Below, in pieces: positions 1 to 8,487 of a stretch of 64,000 bases of DNA. Below the pieces are notes generated by a model. That model saw only the letters and a list, made by a program, of their open reading frames with translations, made no database searches and was not told the origin of the DNA. Source of the DNA: Desulfoluna sp942491485 (lineage in GTDB: Bacteria; Desulfobacterota; Desulfobacteria; Desulfobacterales; Desulfolunaceae); the NCBI GenBank assembly GCA_942491485.1, contig CALOAX010000018.1, positions 186,001-250,000 on the forward strand. Reading direction: 5' to 3'. A program made the translations under genes and the position numbers. The first letter of the stretch is position 1; every line of letters begins with the position of its first letter.

Positions 1-207
1 TGCGGCGCTGCACTCGGAATGTCCTGCAACGGTACCTTCTCCTTCTGGGGCCCCTTCTGCTGCTGGCTCGTACTGGGTATCGCCTTCGGTATGGACGGAT
101 GGGCCATTCCCCCCATCGCCTGGGCCGCTGCTATTGTGATGGTAATCGGTATCTTCACCATCGCTCTGAACCCCCTGGACCTGCTCAAGAGCAAGGAGGA
201 GAACTAA
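1..207 (+). CDS. C-terminal part of an unidentified membrane protein (5' end outside window)
   Basis: The frame is open from the first base, so the gene starts upstream of the window. The visible 68 residues hold two hydrophobic spans (roughly residues 14-30 and 36-58, the second rich in Ala, Val and Ile) and end in a short charged tail, LLKSKEEN. This fits the C-terminus of a small multi-pass inner-membrane protein. No family signature is visible, so no function is given. Its position just before a choline BMC locus would suit a transporter, but that is inference only. Its last codons contain AAGGAGGAG, which also serves as the ribosome site of the next gene, so the two are translationally coupled. 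Confidence 0.6.
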   Translation, partial: CGAALGMSCNGTFSFWGPFCCWLVLGIAFGMDGWAIPPIAWAAAIVMVIGIFTIALNPLDLLKSKEEN

Positions 208-208
208 T

Positions 209-475
209 ATGAAGCCTCTTAACTATGCCATTCTGAAGCACTTTACAAAAGTTGAAGAAGCGTGCGCCGATGATGTCATGGCTGCGCTCAAGGGTGAATA
301 CAGTCACTTCAAGGCCTTTACAAAAGGCGGCGTCATCTCTGCAATCATGACGGCTGAGGCCAACGGCCTCCTCGAGGAGACTCGATTCGATATGGACTCC
401 AGCAATGAGCTGCGTGTTTACTATCGTGCCCATGAAGAAGGTGCTGAAACGATTAACCACTACATTAAGGACTGA
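209..475 (+). CDS. Small winged-helix-like protein, function unknown
   Basis: An 88-residue soluble protein that begins one base after the preceding stop, with AAGGAGGAG about 8 bases upstream of the ATG. The sequence pattern suggests a winged helix-turn-helix: helix (LNYAILKHFTK), helix (CADDVMAAL), a longer helix (KGGVISAIMTAEANGLLEE) and a beta-wing (RFDMDSSNELRVYYRA). No catalytic motif or metal site is seen. Tight coupling to the membrane protein suggests a partner or regulator of it. The fold call is based on pattern only; it could also be a small structural partner. A strong terminator follows, so it closes its operon. Confidence 0.6.
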   Translation: MKPLNYAILKHFTKVEEACADDVMAALKGEYSHFKAFTKGGVISAIMTAEANGLLEETRFDMDSSNELRVYYRAHEEGAETINHYIKD

Positions 476-528
476 TGCACGCGTAAGCGTCTGCAGTCAG
501 AACTGATGTAAGAGGTTCTGTGTTTCCA

Positions 529-566
529 AGGGCTTCACCCCTAATTCGGGTGGAGCCCTTTTTTTA
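529..566 (+). terminator. Rho-independent terminator after the small winged-helix-like gene
   Basis: AGGGCTTCACCC (529-540) pairs with GGGTGGAGCCCT (548-559) around a 7-base loop, with one G-T pair, and is followed by a run of eight T. It isolates the upstream pair of genes from the BMC locus. Confidence 0.92.
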
Positions 567-687
567 TGTCCCGACTTTTTTTTGGTGTGTTGTGTGACGC
601 TCTCGTGCTCTTGATTTAAATGTCGGTTGATCCGAGGGCTTCCGGCTCTGGGGAAGGTACAATTGTTTTGATGATATCGTTCAATTG

Positions 688-706
688 TTTCCCCTGGAGG
701 GGAGGG
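688..706. promoter_or_regulatory. Operator-like palindrome, copy 1, upstream of the BMC operon
   Basis: TTTCCCCTGGAGGGGAGGG has CCCCT/AGGGG arms around GG. It closely matches a second palindrome at 1165-1184, which differs mainly in the central bases. It lies about 550 bases before the first shell gene, in a 680-base gap with no convincing gene. Two similar palindromes in one control region suggest a dimeric transcription factor; that is inference. Confidence 0.45.
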
Positions 707-802
707 TGTGGTCGTGTTGTTCGGTTTTCCCCTTTCCTGTTTGAGGGCCAGGGGACTCTATGGTTCACAAGTTCTTGTTGTTGTTATTTAAATAGTTGAA
801 AC

Positions 803-821
803 AAAACCAGATGCTGGTTTT
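803..821. other. Perfect 8-bp hairpin in the BMC control region
   Basis: AAAACCAG (803-810), a 3-base loop ATG, then CTGGTTTT (814-821). The transcript would fold into a short hairpin ending in U residues. It could be a weak terminator or an attenuator-like element. The remainder of 570-1253 shows no gene that I can support. Confidence 0.4.
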
Positions 822-1159
822 TCTGTCGTCCCGGCGCTGATCTCCGGCCCCAAAGAAGTCCTGCCAAGTGAAATCCTGTTTCGGCTCCCATGTGAAATAT
901 CTGTGCTTCAAATCCAACGCCACCCTATTTGATTTTTGTGTTTCAGGCCGGCAGGGCGAATTGTGGTGCTCGTTTTTGCCGGGGTTTGTCCTGTGTCGTG
1001 CGGAAAGGATGTAAATCGAGTGGGTTGGGATGAAAAAAAAATAATAATGGCAAGTGACTGGACGTGTTCAATATGTCTGTAATTACAAGTCATTATAAGC
1101 TCTGGTGTTGGCAGTTTCGGAACTGGCCGGACCAATTGTGCTCCAGGCCCAAAAACTTA

Positions 1160-1188
1160 TTGACTTTCCCCTATAGGGGAAGGGTTAA
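1160..1188. promoter_or_regulatory. Operator-like palindrome, copy 2, overlapping a possible -35 box
   Basis: TTTCCCCTATAGGGGAAGGG (1165-1184) contains the perfect palindrome TTCCCC-TATA-GGGGAA. TTGACT at 1160-1165 resembles a -35 box touching its left edge, but the matching -10 region (GGTTAA, near 1183) is poor. The first shell gene starts at 1254 after an AGGAAGGG ribosome site. A protein bound here would probably control the whole BMC operon. Confidence 0.5.
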
Positions 1189-1253
1189 GGTGCTGTCAGT
1201 ATAGGATGAATTGTTAAAACCAACGACAACGAAGACGTTAGGAAGGGATTTTA

Positions 1254-1871
1254 ATGCGATATTACGGTGAAGAGGCGTTAGGACTCATAGAGACGACGGG
1301 GATGGTTCCGGCAATTTACGGAGCCGATCAGATGCTTAAGGCAGCCAATGTTGAGCTGATCTCATACGAGAACATCGGATCTACCCTCGTGACCATTTTT
1401 GTTAAGGGCGATGTTGCCGCTGTTAAAGCGTCTGTTGAAGCCGGTGCAGCCGCAGCCAAAGAGATCGGTCCCCTGACCGCTCATAATGTTATGCCCCGTC
1501 CCATCAGCGCTGTAGGAGATATTGTCTCTGTACACGATGTTGATGCACAGGTTGATTCAACCGAAGATCTCCCCCGTTCAAAAGCGCTCGGTATGGTTGA
1601 GACCTTTGGCATTGTGTTTGCTCTCGAAGCGGCAGACGCCATGGTCAAGGCTGCCGATGTGGATCTTCTCGGCTACGAAAACACTGCTTCCGGTTACATT
1701 TCTGTCCTGGTTTCCGGTGATGTCGGTGCCGTACAGGCTGCCGTTGAAGCCGGTGTAAGCGCTGTTAAGGAGATGGGTGTTGATCCCCACAGCTCCTGCG
1801 TTATCCCCACGCCTCACCCCGCACTGTCCAAGATCACCAGTCAGTACGCACTTGATAAGCTGCTGCCTTAA
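1254..1871 (+). CDS. BMC tandem-domain shell protein (BMC-T)
   Basis: A 205-residue protein made of two BMC domains, about residues 5-95 and 108-195. Each has the usual opening (EALGLIETTGMVPAI; KALGMVETFGIVFALEAAD) and the GDV-AVKASVEAG helix, and a short acidic linker joins them. Tandem shell proteins form trimers that look like hexamers and often have a larger central pore. No pore Cys motif like that of PduT is seen, which separates it from the two later tandem proteins at 13581 and 18463. It is the first gene of the operon, with GGAAGGG as ribosome site. The BMC-T call is firm; the exact subtype is not. Confidence 0.93.
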   Translation: MRYYGEEALGLIETTGMVPAIYGADQMLKAANVELISYENIGSTLVTIFVKGDVAAVKASVEAGAAAAKEIGPLTAHNVMPRPISAVGDIVSVHDVDAQVDSTEDLPRSKALGMVETFGIVFALEAADAMVKAADVDLLGYENTASGYISVLVSGDVGAVQAAVEAGVSAVKEMGVDPHSSCVIPTPHPALSKITSQYALDKLLP

Positions 1872-1945
1872 TATTTCGTGATGACTTGGCAGAGGTTAGA
1901 GGCAGAGAAGACGACTATTAAGCAAAGGAAAGGGGAGAGGAACAA

Positions 1946-3445
1946 ATGACGATCATAGACAATGATTTGCTCTCCATCCAAGAAGCACGAATTCTTGCAG
2001 AGAATGCTTTTGAAGCTCAGAAGAGACTGGCCACCTTTTCCCAGGAAAAGCTGGACGAGATCGTTGAGTGTGTGGCGGAAGCCGCCCAGGAGCATATTCA
2101 ACGATTTGCCGTTTTGTCCCATGAGGAGACCGATTACGGCAAATGGCAGGACAAGTGCATCAAGAACACGTTTGTGTGTGGTGATGTTCGCAAGCAGTTA
2201 AGGGACATGCGTTGTGTCGGCATTATCGGTGAAGATCCGCAAAAGCGTATGATGGACATCGGTGTGCCTGTCGGCGTCATCGTCGCTTTGTGCCCTGCGA
2301 CCAGCCCTGTTTCGACTACCATATACAAGACGCTCATTGCCATAAAGTCTGGCAACGCCGTTGTGTTTTCACCCCACCCAAGGGCGCGAAAGACCATCGG
2401 CAAGGTCCTCGACATTCTCATTAATGCCGCTGAAGCCAAGGGCTTGCCTGAAGGGTGTCTGACCTATCTCCATACAGTGACTTCTGCCGGGACCAGGGAA
2501 TTGATGATGCACAAGGGGACATCCCTCATCATGAATACCGGTGTTCCGAGCATGCTCAAACTGGCCTACAAGGCCGGGAAGCCCGTGATTTACGGTGGTA
2601 CCGGAAATGGGCCGGCTTTTATTGAGCGTACGGCAGACATCGCTCAGGCGGTGAAAGACATCATTGCCAGCAAAACCTTCGACAACGGAATTGCACCCTC
2701 GGCAGAACAGTCCATTGTTGTGGACGGTTGCATTGCCCAAGAGGTGAAGCGTGAGCTTAAGTCGAACGGGGCGTATTTCATGACCGAAGAAGAATCGCAA
2801 ACGTTTGCGACTCTTTTTTTCTGCCCCAACGGGAAGTTGAACCCGGGAATGGTTGGTGTCTCCGCCAAAACCCTTGCCTTAAGGGCAGGGTTTACCGTGC
2901 CGGATGATGTCACCGTGCTGATTGCGGAGCGAAAATACGTCTCCGACACAGACCCCTATGCAAAGGAAATGCTTTGCCCGGTCCTGGCGTACTACGTGGA
3001 AGACGACTGGATGCATGCCTGTGAAAAATGCATCGAGCTTCTGGTCACTGAAAGAAATGGGCACACTCTTGTTATCCACTCAAACGATCAAGACGTTATT
3101 TGCCAGTTTGCACTGAAGAAACCCGTAGGCCGTTTGTTGGTGAACACACCGGCGACATTTGGCGGCCTGGGGGCAACAACAAACCTGTTTCCGTCCATGA
3201 CCCTGGGAAGCGGATCAGCAGGAGATGGCATCACATCAGACAATGTGTCGCCTCTCAACCTGATCTATGTCCGTAAAGTGGGCTATGGCGTCAGGCAGGT
3301 GGATGCAATCGGCACCGATATCCCTCACGATAAGGCACCTTCCCTGGTGAGTGTAACCAACGGGGACGGGGGTAATGAATTGAATATGCAATCCTTCCAG
3401 CGTTTGCTTGATGAGGCCATCAAAACCATTGGTGGTTCCAAATAA
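1946..3445 (+). CDS. CoA-acylating aldehyde dehydrogenase homologue without catalytic Cys
   Basis: A 499-residue protein aligning throughout with the EutE/PduP-type aldehyde dehydrogenase at 8488-9930 of the same locus (shared: LLSIQEAR/TR near the start, FGKWQDK/YGKWQDK, the SKTFDNG active-site block, and LKKPV-R-LVNTP). In the active enzyme SKTFDNG is followed by TVCASEQ. Here it is followed by IAPSAEQ, so the catalytic Cys is replaced by Pro251. The DNA (att gca ccc tcg gca gaa cag) leaves no doubt. The C-terminus (MQSFQRLLDEAIKTIGG) looks like an amphipathic encapsulation peptide. It is thus probably encapsulated but cannot form a thioester in the usual way. It may be structural, regulatory or NAD(H)-binding. 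The frame is intact and well conserved, so it is not simply decaying. Confidence 0.9.
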   Translation: MTIIDNDLLSIQEARILAENAFEAQKRLATFSQEKLDEIVECVAEAAQEHIQRFAVLSHEETDYGKWQDKCIKNTFVCGDVRKQLRDMRCVGIIGEDPQKRMMDIGVPVGVIVALCPATSPVSTTIYKTLIAIKSGNAVVFSPHPRARKTIGKVLDILINAAEAKGLPEGCLTYLHTVTSAGTRELMMHKGTSLIMNTGVPSMLKLAYKAGKPVIYGGTGNGPAFIERTADIAQAVKDIIASKTFDNGIAPSAEQSIVVDGCIAQEVKRELKSNGAYFMTEEESQTFATLFFCPNGKLNPGMVGVSAKTLALRAGFTVPDDVTVLIAERKYVSDTDPYAKEMLCPVLAYYVEDDWMHACEKCIELLVTERNGHTLVIHSNDQDVICQFALKKPVGRLLVNTPATFGGLGATTNLFPSMTLGSGSAGDGITSDNVSPLNLIYVRKVGYGVRQVDAIGTDIPHDKAPSLVSVTNGDGGNELNMQSFQRLLDEAIKTIGGSK

Positions 3446-3485
3446 GTGCGGTTGGAAGCGGATCAGTAATATAGGGAGGTATACT

Positions 3486-6026
3486 TTGGATCTTCGAGAT
3501 TTTTCAAATAAGCTTGCAGAAGCGACTAAAAACCTGACTCCAGAAGAGCGTGCATCTTTGAAGAAGATGTTTGAAGGCATCTCTTCAGAGATTACAGCAA
3601 ATCCGTCTGTTGGTCCCACGGTTGTTTCACCCGTTGGCCCCGGCATTCCCGACGGCCCCACAGAACGTCACGTGAAGCTGAAGGAAAAGTTCCTGACGCA
3701 TGTGCCCACCATCACCACGCACCGTGCGCGCGCCATCACCAAAATTGCCAAGGAAAACCCCGGTCTTCCCAAGGCGATCCTTCGCGGCAAGAGCTTCAAG
3801 CACTGCTGCGAGACCGCACCCCTGGTGATTCAGGACCACGAACTCATCGTCGGTTCTCCCTGTGGCGCTCCCCGTGCCGGTGCCTTCTCCCCCGATATCG
3901 CGTGGCGCTGGGTCAAGGACGAAATTGACACCATCGGCACCCGTGCCCAGGACCCCTTCTTCATCTCTGATGAAGACAAGAAGATCATGCGTGAAGAGCT
4001 GTTCCCCTTCTGGGAAGGCCAGTCTGTGGACGAGTATTGCGAGCAGCAGTACCGCGAAGCAGGCATGTGGGAAATTTCCGGTGAGTCTTATGTCACCGAC
4101 TGCTCCTACCACGCTGTAAACGGCGGTGGTGACTCCAACCCCGGCTACGACGTGATCCTGATGAAAAAGGGCATGCTCGACATCGTCAAGGAAGCCCAGG
4201 AGAAACTTGACGAGCTGGACTACCTGAACCCCGATGACATGGACAAGATCTACTTCTACAAGTCCCTCATCGACACCGCTGAAGGCGTGATGATCTACGC
4301 CAAGCGTCTCTCCGATTACGCATGTGAGCTGGCCGCCAAAGAGACCAACCCCCAGCGTAAAGCAGAACTCGAGCGCATCTCTGCGGTCAACGCTCGCGTT
4401 CCCGCCCACAAGCCCGAGACCTACTGGGAAGCCCTTCAGGCTGTCTGGACCGTTGAGTCCCTTCTCGTTGTGGAAGAGAACCAGACCGGTATGTCCATCG
4501 GCCGAGTGGACCAGTACATGTACCCCTTCTACAAGGCGGACATCGAAGCCGGTCGCATGACCGACTACGAAGCCTTCGACCTCTCCGGTTGTATGCTCGT
4601 GAAGTGCTCCGAGATGATGTGGCTCACCAGTGAAGACGCCTCCAAGTTCTTCGCCGGCTACCAGCCCTTCGTCAACATGTGCGTGGGTGGTGTGGACCGT
4701 GATGGCATGGACGCCACCAACGACCTCACCTACCTCCTGATGGACGCTGTTCGCCACGTCAAGGTGTACCAGCCCTCATTGGCCACCCGAGTTCACAACA
4801 AGTCTCCCCAGGAGTACCTGAAGAAGATTGTTGAGGTTATTCGTGCAGGCATGGGCTTTCCCGCCATCCACTTTGACGACGCCCACATCAAGATGATGCT
4901 GGCCAAAGGTTGCTCCATCGAAGATTCCCGTGACTACTGCCTCATGGGTTGCGTAGAGCCCCAGAAGTCCGGTCGTCTTTATCAGTGGACCTCCACCGCT
5001 TACACCCAGTGGCCCATCTGTATCGAGATGGTTCTCAACAACGGTGTGCCCCTCTGGTACGAGAAGCAGGTTTGCCCCGACTACGGCCCACTCGAGCAGT
5101 ACGAGACCTATGAGCAGTTCGATGCCGCCGTTAAGGAGATGATCAAGCACGTCACCAAGTGGTCCAGCGTTGGTACCGTTATCTCCCAGCGTATCCACCG
5201 TGACCTGGCTCCCAAGCCTCTCATGTCCATGATGTACGAAGGGTGCATGGAGTCCGGCAAGGACGTTTCCGCCGGCGGCGCCATGTACAACTTCGGCCCC
5301 GGTGTTGTCTGGAGTGGCCTGGCCACCCATGCCGACTCCATGGCTGCTATCAAGAAGCTGGTCTTCGATGACAAGAAATACACCCTGACCCAGCTCAACG
5401 AAGCCCTGAAGGCCGAGTTCAAGGGATACGATCAGGTGAAGGCCGATTGCCTTGCGGCTCCCAAGTACGGCAACGATGATGACTACGCTGATCACATCAC
5501 CAATGATTTGATCAACTTCACCGAGCGGGAGCACCGTAAGTGCAAGACCCTCTTCTCGACCTTGACCCACGGCACCCTCTCCATCTCCAACAACACCCCC
5601 TTCGGACAGCTCCTTGGCGCGTCCGCCAACGGACGTGATGCGTGGATGCCCCTCTCAGACGGTATCAGCCCCACTCAGGGCGCCGACTTCAAGGGCCCCA
5701 CAGCCATCATCAAGTCTGTATCGAAAATGGCCAGCGACAGTATGAACCTGGGTATGGTTCATAACTTCAAGCTGATGAGCGGCCTGTTGGACACGACCGA
5801 AGGTGAAGCAGGTATTATCACCCTGATCCGTACCGCCAGCATGTTGGGCAACGGTGAGATGCAGTTCAACTACCTTGACAACGAGACAATGCTCGATGCT
5901 CAGGTTCACCCTGAAAAGTACCGCGACCTGGTTGTCCGCGTTGCCGGTTACAGCGCCTTCTTTGTCGAGCTGTGCAAGGACGTTCAGGATGAGATCATCA
6001 GCCGGACCATGCTGACTGAACTTTAG
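3486..6026 (+). CDS. cutC: Choline trimethylamine-lyase (glycyl radical enzyme)
   Basis: Cleaves choline to trimethylamine and acetaldehyde in the BMC lumen. I chose the TTG at 3486, preceded by AGGGAGG at 3473-3479; the frame is open further upstream but overlaps the previous gene. This gives 846 residues, the length I recall for the Desulfovibrio alaskensis enzyme. With this start the numbering matches the published active site: Tyr208, Asp216, Phe395, Cys489 (MGCVEP), Glu491, Thr502, Tyr506 and the radical Gly821 in RVAGYSA. Residues 1-40 form amphipathic helices (FSNKLAEATKNL; ERASLKKMFEGISSEI), probably the encapsulation signal. It is followed by its activase. The substrate assignment rests on complete conservation of the choline pocket. 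Confidence 0.96.
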   Translation: MDLRDFSNKLAEATKNLTPEERASLKKMFEGISSEITANPSVGPTVVSPVGPGIPDGPTERHVKLKEKFLTHVPTITTHRARAITKIAKENPGLPKAILRGKSFKHCCETAPLVIQDHELIVGSPCGAPRAGAFSPDIAWRWVKDEIDTIGTRAQDPFFISDEDKKIMREELFPFWEGQSVDEYCEQQYREAGMWEISGESYVTDCSYHAVNGGGDSNPGYDVILMKKGMLDIVKEAQEKLDELDYLNPDDMDKIYFYKSLIDTAEGVMIYAKRLSDYACELAAKETNPQRKAELERISAVNARVPAHKPETYWEALQAVWTVESLLVVEENQTGMSIGRVDQYMYPFYKADIEAGRMTDYEAFDLSGCMLVKCSEMMWLTSEDASKFFAGYQPFVNMCVGGVDRDGMDATNDLTYLLMDAVRHVKVYQPSLATRVHNKSPQEYLKKIVEVIRAGMGFPAIHFDDAHIKMMLAKGCSIEDSRDYCLMGCVEPQKSGRLYQWTSTAYTQWPICIEMVLNNGVPLWYEKQVCPDYGPLEQYETYEQFDAAVKEMIKHVTKWSSVGTVISQRIHRDLAPKPLMSMMYEGCMESGKDVSAGGAMYNFGPGVVWSGLATHADSMAAIKKLVFDDKKYTLTQLNEALKAEFKGYDQVKADCLAAPKYGNDDDYADHITNDLINFTEREHRKCKTLFSTLTHGTLSISNNTPFGQLLGASANGRDAWMPLSDGISPTQGADFKGPTAIIKSVSKMASDSMNLGMVHNFKLMSGLLDTTEGEAGIITLIRTASMLGNGEMQFNYLDNETMLDAQVHPEKYRDLVVRVAGYSAFFVELCKDVQDEIISRTMLTEL

Positions 6027-6087
6027 TCAGGCATAATTTGAAGTTGCAGTACCCGTATGAGTAACGACAAGTAGGGAATTGAGCACT

Positions 6088-7041
6088 ATGAGCAGCACAG
6101 GGGGCACCATGATTGAGCGTAAAGCACGGATTTTCAACATACAGAAATACAACATGTATGATGGCCCAGGCGTCAGAACCCTGGTGTTCTTTAAAGGGTG
6201 TCCGTTGCGTTGCAAGTGGTGCTCAAATCCCGAAAGTCAAAAGCGTCAGTACCAGGTGATGTACAAGCCGGACCAATGTATCAATTGCGGTGCCTGTGCC
6301 TCCGTGTGCCCCGTTGGGGTTCACAGGATGTCTCCGGAAACCGGGCTGCACGAGTTCGTTGAGGGCAGTGTCTGCATCGGTTGCCGCAGATGCGAAGAGG
6401 CGTGCACCCCATCGGCCATATCCATCGTGGGGGAGATGAAAACCATTTCGGAACTCTACGATGTGGTTGATGAGGACCGTTCCTTCTACGAGATGTCCGG
6501 AGGGGGCGTGACTCTTGGAGGCGGTGAGGCGTTGATGCAGCCGGAAGCAGCAGCAAACCTGTTGATGGTTTGCAAGCAGAGAGGCATCAACACCGCCATT
6601 GAAACATGCGGGTATGCAAAGCCTGTAGAGGTGATGAAGGTTGCTGAATTCACGGACCTCTTTCTCTTTGATATCAAGCACATGAACTCCGACCGCCATT
6701 ATGAATTGACCGGGGTTCGCAACGAGCTGATCTTGAAGAACCTGAGAAACCTGCTTCAGAACAGGTTCAACGTGAAGGTCAGGCTGCCTTTGCTGAAAAA
6801 TGCCAATGACAGTGAAGAAGAAATTTCAGCGCTTATTGAATTTTTGACTCCCTACCGTGATTACAAGAATTTTAAAGGGATCGACTTGCTGCCCTATCAC
6901 AAAATGGGTGTCAACAAGTACAAGCAGTTGGGCTGGGATTATCCCATTGAAGGGGACCCGAGCTTGAGCGAAGAGGACCTGGACCGACTGGAAAATTGGA
7001 TTAAGAAATACAACTTCCCGGTTTCCGTCATCAGGCATTGA
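6088..7041 (+). CDS. cutD: Glycyl radical enzyme activating enzyme (radical SAM)
   Basis: Uses S-adenosylmethionine and a [4Fe-4S] cluster to install the glycyl radical on CutC. The radical SAM motif CPLRCKWC (CxxxCxxC) lies near the N-terminus after DGPGVRTLVFFKG. Two ferredoxin-type cluster motifs follow (CINCGACASVC; CIGCRRCEEAC), then the GGG-E type SAM-binding motif SGGGVTLGGGEAL. The length, about 317 residues, is normal. I chose ATG 6088, with GTAGGGA upstream; ATG 6109 is an alternative start. It is the only activase in the window, although two glycyl radical enzymes are present, so it may have to serve both. Confidence 0.95.
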   Translation: MSSTGGTMIERKARIFNIQKYNMYDGPGVRTLVFFKGCPLRCKWCSNPESQKRQYQVMYKPDQCINCGACASVCPVGVHRMSPETGLHEFVEGSVCIGCRRCEEACTPSAISIVGEMKTISELYDVVDEDRSFYEMSGGGVTLGGGEALMQPEAAANLLMVCKQRGINTAIETCGYAKPVEVMKVAEFTDLFLFDIKHMNSDRHYELTGVRNELILKNLRNLLQNRFNVKVRLPLLKNANDSEEEISALIEFLTPYRDYKNFKGIDLLPYHKMGVNKYKQLGWDYPIEGDPSLSEEDLDRLENWIKKYNFPVSVIRH

Positions 7042-7117
7042 TCGAAATCGGTATGAATTTTGATTTTTATGGGTTGTTTTTGGCAATGCGCAAACAAATG
7101 AAAGGGGTTGTAGAAAT

Positions 7118-7807
7118 ATGAAAAAATTGATTTGTGCGGACGATATTCACAAATTAGTCAAGCAGGGCGAGAAAACGCTCTGCATTGAGCCGGGCATGAT
7201 CCTGACTCCGTCTGCAAAAGATGCAGCGAGGTCGGCCGATCTGGAGTTGTGCGAGGCGACATCGGAAGCTGATTGCATCGCCTGTAAAGCAGCTGCTTCT
7301 GCCGACGAAGCCGGCACCGAAACCACCACCGAGTGTGATGCACCTTCAACGGATGCAGCCCTCAGCAGCGACATGATTTACGGTGCCCTTAAAACCATGC
7401 TGAACAAAGGCCTCCTGGATGGCGTAACCGATGCCTCCTCCGAAAAGCCTTACTGTTCCGAATCTGAAGGCGGCGTAAAGCTTGTCCGAGGCAAGTCGGT
7501 CACCATGGAAGTCCTCGATACCGGGACACCCGGTGCCAAGGCCTGCTTTAAGGAAGTGATCACCGGCGATGACGGTGCCCATGTGGGAGCCGGATTCCTG
7601 GAAATCAACGAATCCAAGTTTGAGTGGGTGATGGAAGGGTACGAAGAGATCGACTATGTCATCGAAGGGACCCTTACCATCTCCATCAATGAGAAGACCT
7701 TCACCGCAAAAGCCGGCGACGTGTTCTTTGTTCCGGCCGGCGCCAAAGTTGTCTGGGGTTCCCCTGACAACGCCAAGGTGTTCTTTGCCACTTACGTGAC
7801 AGAATAA
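7118..7807 (+). CDS. eutQ: EutQ-like cupin protein
   Basis: A 229-residue protein. The N-terminus (MKKLICADDIHKLV...MILTPSAKDAA) matches EutQ, a variable acidic Ala-rich linker follows (about 45-110), and the C-terminal cupin domain carries the typical EutQ motifs (MEGYEEIDYVIEGTLTI; AKAGDVFFVPAGAKV). Salmonella EutQ has been reported to have acetate kinase activity, which would make ATP from the acetyl phosphate supplied by PduL. Whether this protein does so is inferred. A second, shorter cupin of this type is at 14909. Confidence 0.9.
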   Translation: MKKLICADDIHKLVKQGEKTLCIEPGMILTPSAKDAARSADLELCEATSEADCIACKAAASADEAGTETTTECDAPSTDAALSSDMIYGALKTMLNKGLLDGVTDASSEKPYCSESEGGVKLVRGKSVTMEVLDTGTPGAKACFKEVITGDDGAHVGAGFLEINESKFEWVMEGYEEIDYVIEGTLTISINEKTFTAKAGDVFFVPAGAKVVWGSPDNAKVFFATYVTE

Positions 7808-7820
7808 AAGGGGCTAGGAC

Positions 7821-8474
7821 ATGACGGCACTTGAACCCATTCAAATAAACGGCAAGGCGTTAGGAATAATCGAGACCGTAGGTCTTGTTCCAGCCGTGGA
7901 AGCCGGTGACGTGGCCGTGAAGGCCGCGGAAATCACCATTATCGGCTGCCAGGCTGTGGGCGGAGGCCTCGTCTCCATCTTGATGACAGGCGATGTGTCC
8001 TCCGTCAAGGCATCCATCGATGCCGGCAGCGCGGCAGCCAAGCGCCTGGGAGAGGTTGTCTCGATTACCGTGATTGCCCGTACCGCAGAAGGCCTTGAAG
8101 GCATTCTGATCGAAGAGGGCAAGCGTCCCAAATGTTTCCCCGAGCGTAAGGCCCCTGTGGTCGAAATGCCGGAAATCACTCTGGAACCGGAGATTATCCT
8201 GGAGCCGGTAGTGATGCCAGAACCCGCAGCCGAAGAGACCCCCGAACAGCCCGTCGCTGAAACACCCGCAACGGACAAGGGCATCTCTGATGACGCGGAA
8301 GGTGAGTCTTTAAACTTCGACATGTCAGATCTGAAGAAGTTCAAAGTGACCAAACTAAGGCGCCTCGCACGGCAGATTCACACCTTTTCCATCCCGAGAG
8401 GTGAGATCAAGTTTGCCAAGAAGAAAGACCTTCTTGAGGCGTTTACTCAATACATGAAGACATTAGATAAGTAA
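7821..8474 (+). CDS. BMC shell protein with long linker and SAP-like basic tail
   Basis: A 217-residue protein with three parts. Residues about 8-95 are a BMC domain (KALGIIETVGLVPAVEAGD; GDVSSVKASIDAG). Residues about 110-165 form a Glu/Pro-rich, low-complexity linker. Residues about 170-216 are Lys/Arg-rich and helical (LKKFKVTKLRRLARQIH; IKFAKKKDLLEAFTQYM), resembling SAP or Rho-N helix-extension-helix modules that bind nucleic acid. EutK is a known precedent for a shell protein with a C-terminal winged-helix domain. The BMC domain is certain; the tail assignment is by pattern only. It starts 14 bases after eutQ. Confidence 0.88.
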   Translation: MTALEPIQINGKALGIIETVGLVPAVEAGDVAVKAAEITIIGCQAVGGGLVSILMTGDVSSVKASIDAGSAAAKRLGEVVSITVIARTAEGLEGILIEEGKRPKCFPERKAPVVEMPEITLEPEIILEPVVMPEPAAEETPEQPVAETPATDKGISDDAEGESLNFDMSDLKKFKVTKLRRLARQIHTFSIPRGEIKFAKKKDLLEAFTQYMKTLDK

Positions 8475-8487
8475 GAGAGGATGTAAG

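Noticed and set aside
570..1253. 75-codon minus-strand frame (908-1135) in the BMC control region
   Set aside because: No ribosome site, no family signature, and low-complexity AT-rich ends; the region is better explained as regulatory.
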